The notes beneath the pieces were generated by a model. The model was not told the DNA's origin and searched no databases. It saw only the letters and a program-made list of their open reading frames with translations. Positions 62,473-64,000 of a stretch of DNA of 64,000 bases are shown in pieces. A program made the position numbers and the translations under genes. The DNA is from Melieria omissa. Lineage: Eukaryota; Arthropoda; Insecta; Diptera; Ulidiidae. How positions within the stretch are numbered: position 1 is the stretch's first letter; each line of letters begins with the position of its first letter. The stretch spans positions 28,333,123 to 28,397,122 of the forward strand of contig OZ020270.1 of NCBI GenBank assembly GCA_963971225.1, given 5' to 3'.

Positions 62473-62874
62473 TTGGACATCATTTAAGCAGGCAAAATAA
62501 CCGGAACGAAAATTATGTTGAATGACGATATAAACAAAGTCCCCATTTGGAATTGGTTTAACGTCTACTTTTTCCCTACTAGTTCCAAATAGAGCTTTTG
62601 CAGACAATGGTAACTCTTTCACGCCTAATTTATGCAAAGTTTTTAACAAGTCATCGAGAGCATTTTAACTGATTTTGTGGCGAATTGCCCAGGACTTAAC
62701 CTCAAAACATTTGTCCTGGACAATGTGTTCGCCCTCATCAGCAAAATGCTCGTTGCTAGCCTCTTTCTCACTTCCATCACTAGAGGTGCTTGCAACGCAA
62801 TCTTCCTCTATTTTATTTTCTAATTTCCTAAACTTGCTAACATTGGCTTCGAAATTTATTTTTTCCCTACTCAT
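62473..62874 (-). pseudogene. N-terminal part of the same repeated gene family
   Basis: From ATG at 62874 the frame has an acidic Ser/Glu-rich start and then CFEVKSWAIRHKIS. One stop follows at 62665, and the same frame continues with NALDDLLKTLHKLGVKELPL, SAKALFGTSREK and VYIVIQHNFRSGYFACLNDV. This matches the N-terminal layout of the IDGL-type family whose C-terminal part is at 59545. The hAT-like insertion with the TTGGACAT duplication separates the two. Confidence 0.6.
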
Positions 62875-63223
62875 GTTGTTTGCAAACTTTTTTTATTCAT
62901 GGTTTTATGGCTTTTATCCTACTACTTATTCTCAAACTTTTGGTTTTTTGGTTTATAAATAAAATAATTAACACGTTTATACTTATCTTTTATAATTTTG
63001 TGATTTCTCCTTGTTGTTTTTTCCAAATACTACTGTGATCAAACTGAAAGGTGAATTGTTAATTTAAACTTCGCGTGTTTTTCGAATCGGTAAATTTTTT
63101 GTTTCTGTAAGTTGGTAGCACTGTTAGTGACATCTATGCTAAATTTCACGTCAAAATATTCATTAGTATTTGAGATACGCGTCGTTTTGTGAGGCTCTAA
63201 AAGTGAATTCTTCGATTTTTACT
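62875..63223. other. AT-rich flank and mariner 5' untranslated region
   Basis: No gene. The stretch from about 63110 (GTTGGTAGCACTGTTAGTGA) to 63223 probably is the 5' UTR of the mariner at 63224, but I could not fix the terminal repeat since the other end is outside the window. Confidence 0.45.
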
Positions 63224-64000
63224 ATGTCTGAATTTATTGAACAAAGAAGTTGCATTAAATTTTGTTTGCGGAATGAAATTTCGCCTGCAGAAACGTTGAG
63301 GATGTTGCAAAAAGCCTTTGGTGATCAAACTCTGTCTTCTAAAAGTGTTTACAAGTGGTATAACGAGTTCAAAGCCGGTCGTGAGAGTGTTGGGAAAAAT
63401 GTGGTGTCAAATCGGCCAGAACCATCGACTGATGAACATCACGTCAAACGAGTCAAAGAAATGGTGCTTGAAAATCGTCGATTAACTATTAAAGACATTG
63501 CTGATAGTTTGGGCATATCATTTGGATCGGTGCAGGCGATTTTGAAAGACGAATTGGGCTTGAGAAGAGTAAAATCTCGAATGGTTCCAAAAACACTCAA
63601 TTTTTTCGAAAAAGACCGTCGTGTTAACATCTGTGAAACAATGCTTTTTGACTATCAAAACGTAATGAAACGCATCATAACTGGAGATGAGACTTGGGTC
63701 TACGCTTACGATCCCGAAACAACCTATCAATCGAGCGAATATCGTGCAAAAGGTAAGCCAAGACCAAAAAAATCGCGTCAAAGTCGCTCAAAAATCAAGG
63801 TCATGTTGACAGTTTTCTTTGATTATCGTGGTGTGGTGCATTATGAATTCCTTCCGCCGGGCCAAACTGTCAACAAGGAATATTATTTGAGCGTTATGCG
63901 CCGCTTACGTGAAGCTATTCGCCTCAAGAGGCCAGAATTGTGGGCCGGCAACTCTTGGTTTTTGCACCACGATAATGCACCATCTCATACTGCATTGGTT
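63224..64000 (+). CDS. mariner transposase, open to the window edge (first 259 codons)
   Basis: From ATG at 63224 there are 259 codons without a stop or shift to the window edge. The N-terminal paired-type HTH region is MSEFIEQRSCIKFCLRNEIS, SSKSVYKWYNEFKAGRESVG and LTIKDIADSLGISFGSVQAI. The catalytic core has TGDETWVYAYDPET (first Asp) and LHHDNAPSHTALV (second Asp). The WVPHEL-type linker is MVPKTLN, slightly degraded. A complete mariner transposase has about 345 residues, so roughly 85 codons with the third Asp lie beyond the window. It is on the opposite strand to, and of another lineage than, the mariner at 0.9-1.4 kb. Confidence 0.92.
   Translation, partial: MSEFIEQRSCIKFCLRNEISPAETLRMLQKAFGDQTLSSKSVYKWYNEFKAGRESVGKNVVSNRPEPSTDEHHVKRVKEMVLENRRLTIKDIADSLGISFGSVQAILKDELGLRRVKSRMVPKTLNFFEKDRRVNICETMLFDYQNVMKRIITGDETWVYAYDPETTYQSSEYRAKGKPRPKKSRQSRSKIKVMLTVFFDYRGVVHYEFLPPGQTVNKEYYLSVMRRLREAIRLKRPELWAGNSWFLHHDNAPSHTALV

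Overview
The window reads as an insect genome, most likely a higher dipteran and possibly a tephritid-type fruit fly. The evidence is the repertoire: P-type THAP transposases with 8-bp duplications, mariner, Tc1 and piggyBac relatives, Gypsy-class LTR elements including a ZAM-like errantivirus, and a LOA LINE. The species call is inference. I found no conserved host gene. Almost every base that can be explained belongs to a transposable element (TE), and most elements are nested in one another with readable target-site duplications (TSDs).

Layout. 0.7-1.5 kb: an internally deleted mariner. 2.3-13.9 kb: an old P-like (THAP) transposase gene on the minus strand, cut by four later insertions: a deleted piggyBac-like element (TTAA), an RTE-like LINE (13-bp TSD), a Harbinger-like MITE (TTA) and a Gypsy element with its RT deleted (ATAT). 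14.0-14.8 kb: a 54-bp minisatellite. 15-17 kb: fragments, including a 5'-truncated scrap of the RTE-like LINE, a LINE ORF1 fragment and a solo LTR. 17.27-53.94 kb: one Gypsy provirus (element A, TSD TCTA) enlarged to about 36.7 kb. Its 5' LTR carries a P-type element whose seven exons give one open frame of about 837 codons. Its gag carries a reverse-oriented LTR-int-LTR-int-LTR tandem (element C). Its integrase region carries a LOA LINE. Its 3' LTR carries a ZAM-like errantivirus (element B), which itself contains a deleted piggyBac-like element. Two tandem duplications, about 5.07 kb and exactly 2,855 bp, each with microhomology at the junction, later doubled parts of A. 53.9-54.6 kb: the rest of a long inverted-repeat element into which A inserted, then a tRNA-derived SINE whose 3' tail matches the LOA LINE tail. 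57.7-58.7 kb: a truncated Gypsy 3' end with its LTR. 58.7-62.9 kb: a minus-strand gene of a repeated arthropod family, interrupted by a TTAA MITE, by a hAT-like element that contains a Tc1 fossil, and joined to a LINE tail. 63.2-64 kb: an open mariner transposase frame running off the window.

The most notable points are the resolved nest itself (a candidate heterochromatic or piRNA-type TE trap), an apparently intact intron-bearing P-family transposase present twice, the repeated loss of reverse transcriptase from three different Gypsy lineages with gag/protease/integrase frames largely kept, the SINE-LOA tail partnership, and an insertion of a ZAM-like element exactly at CGCG.
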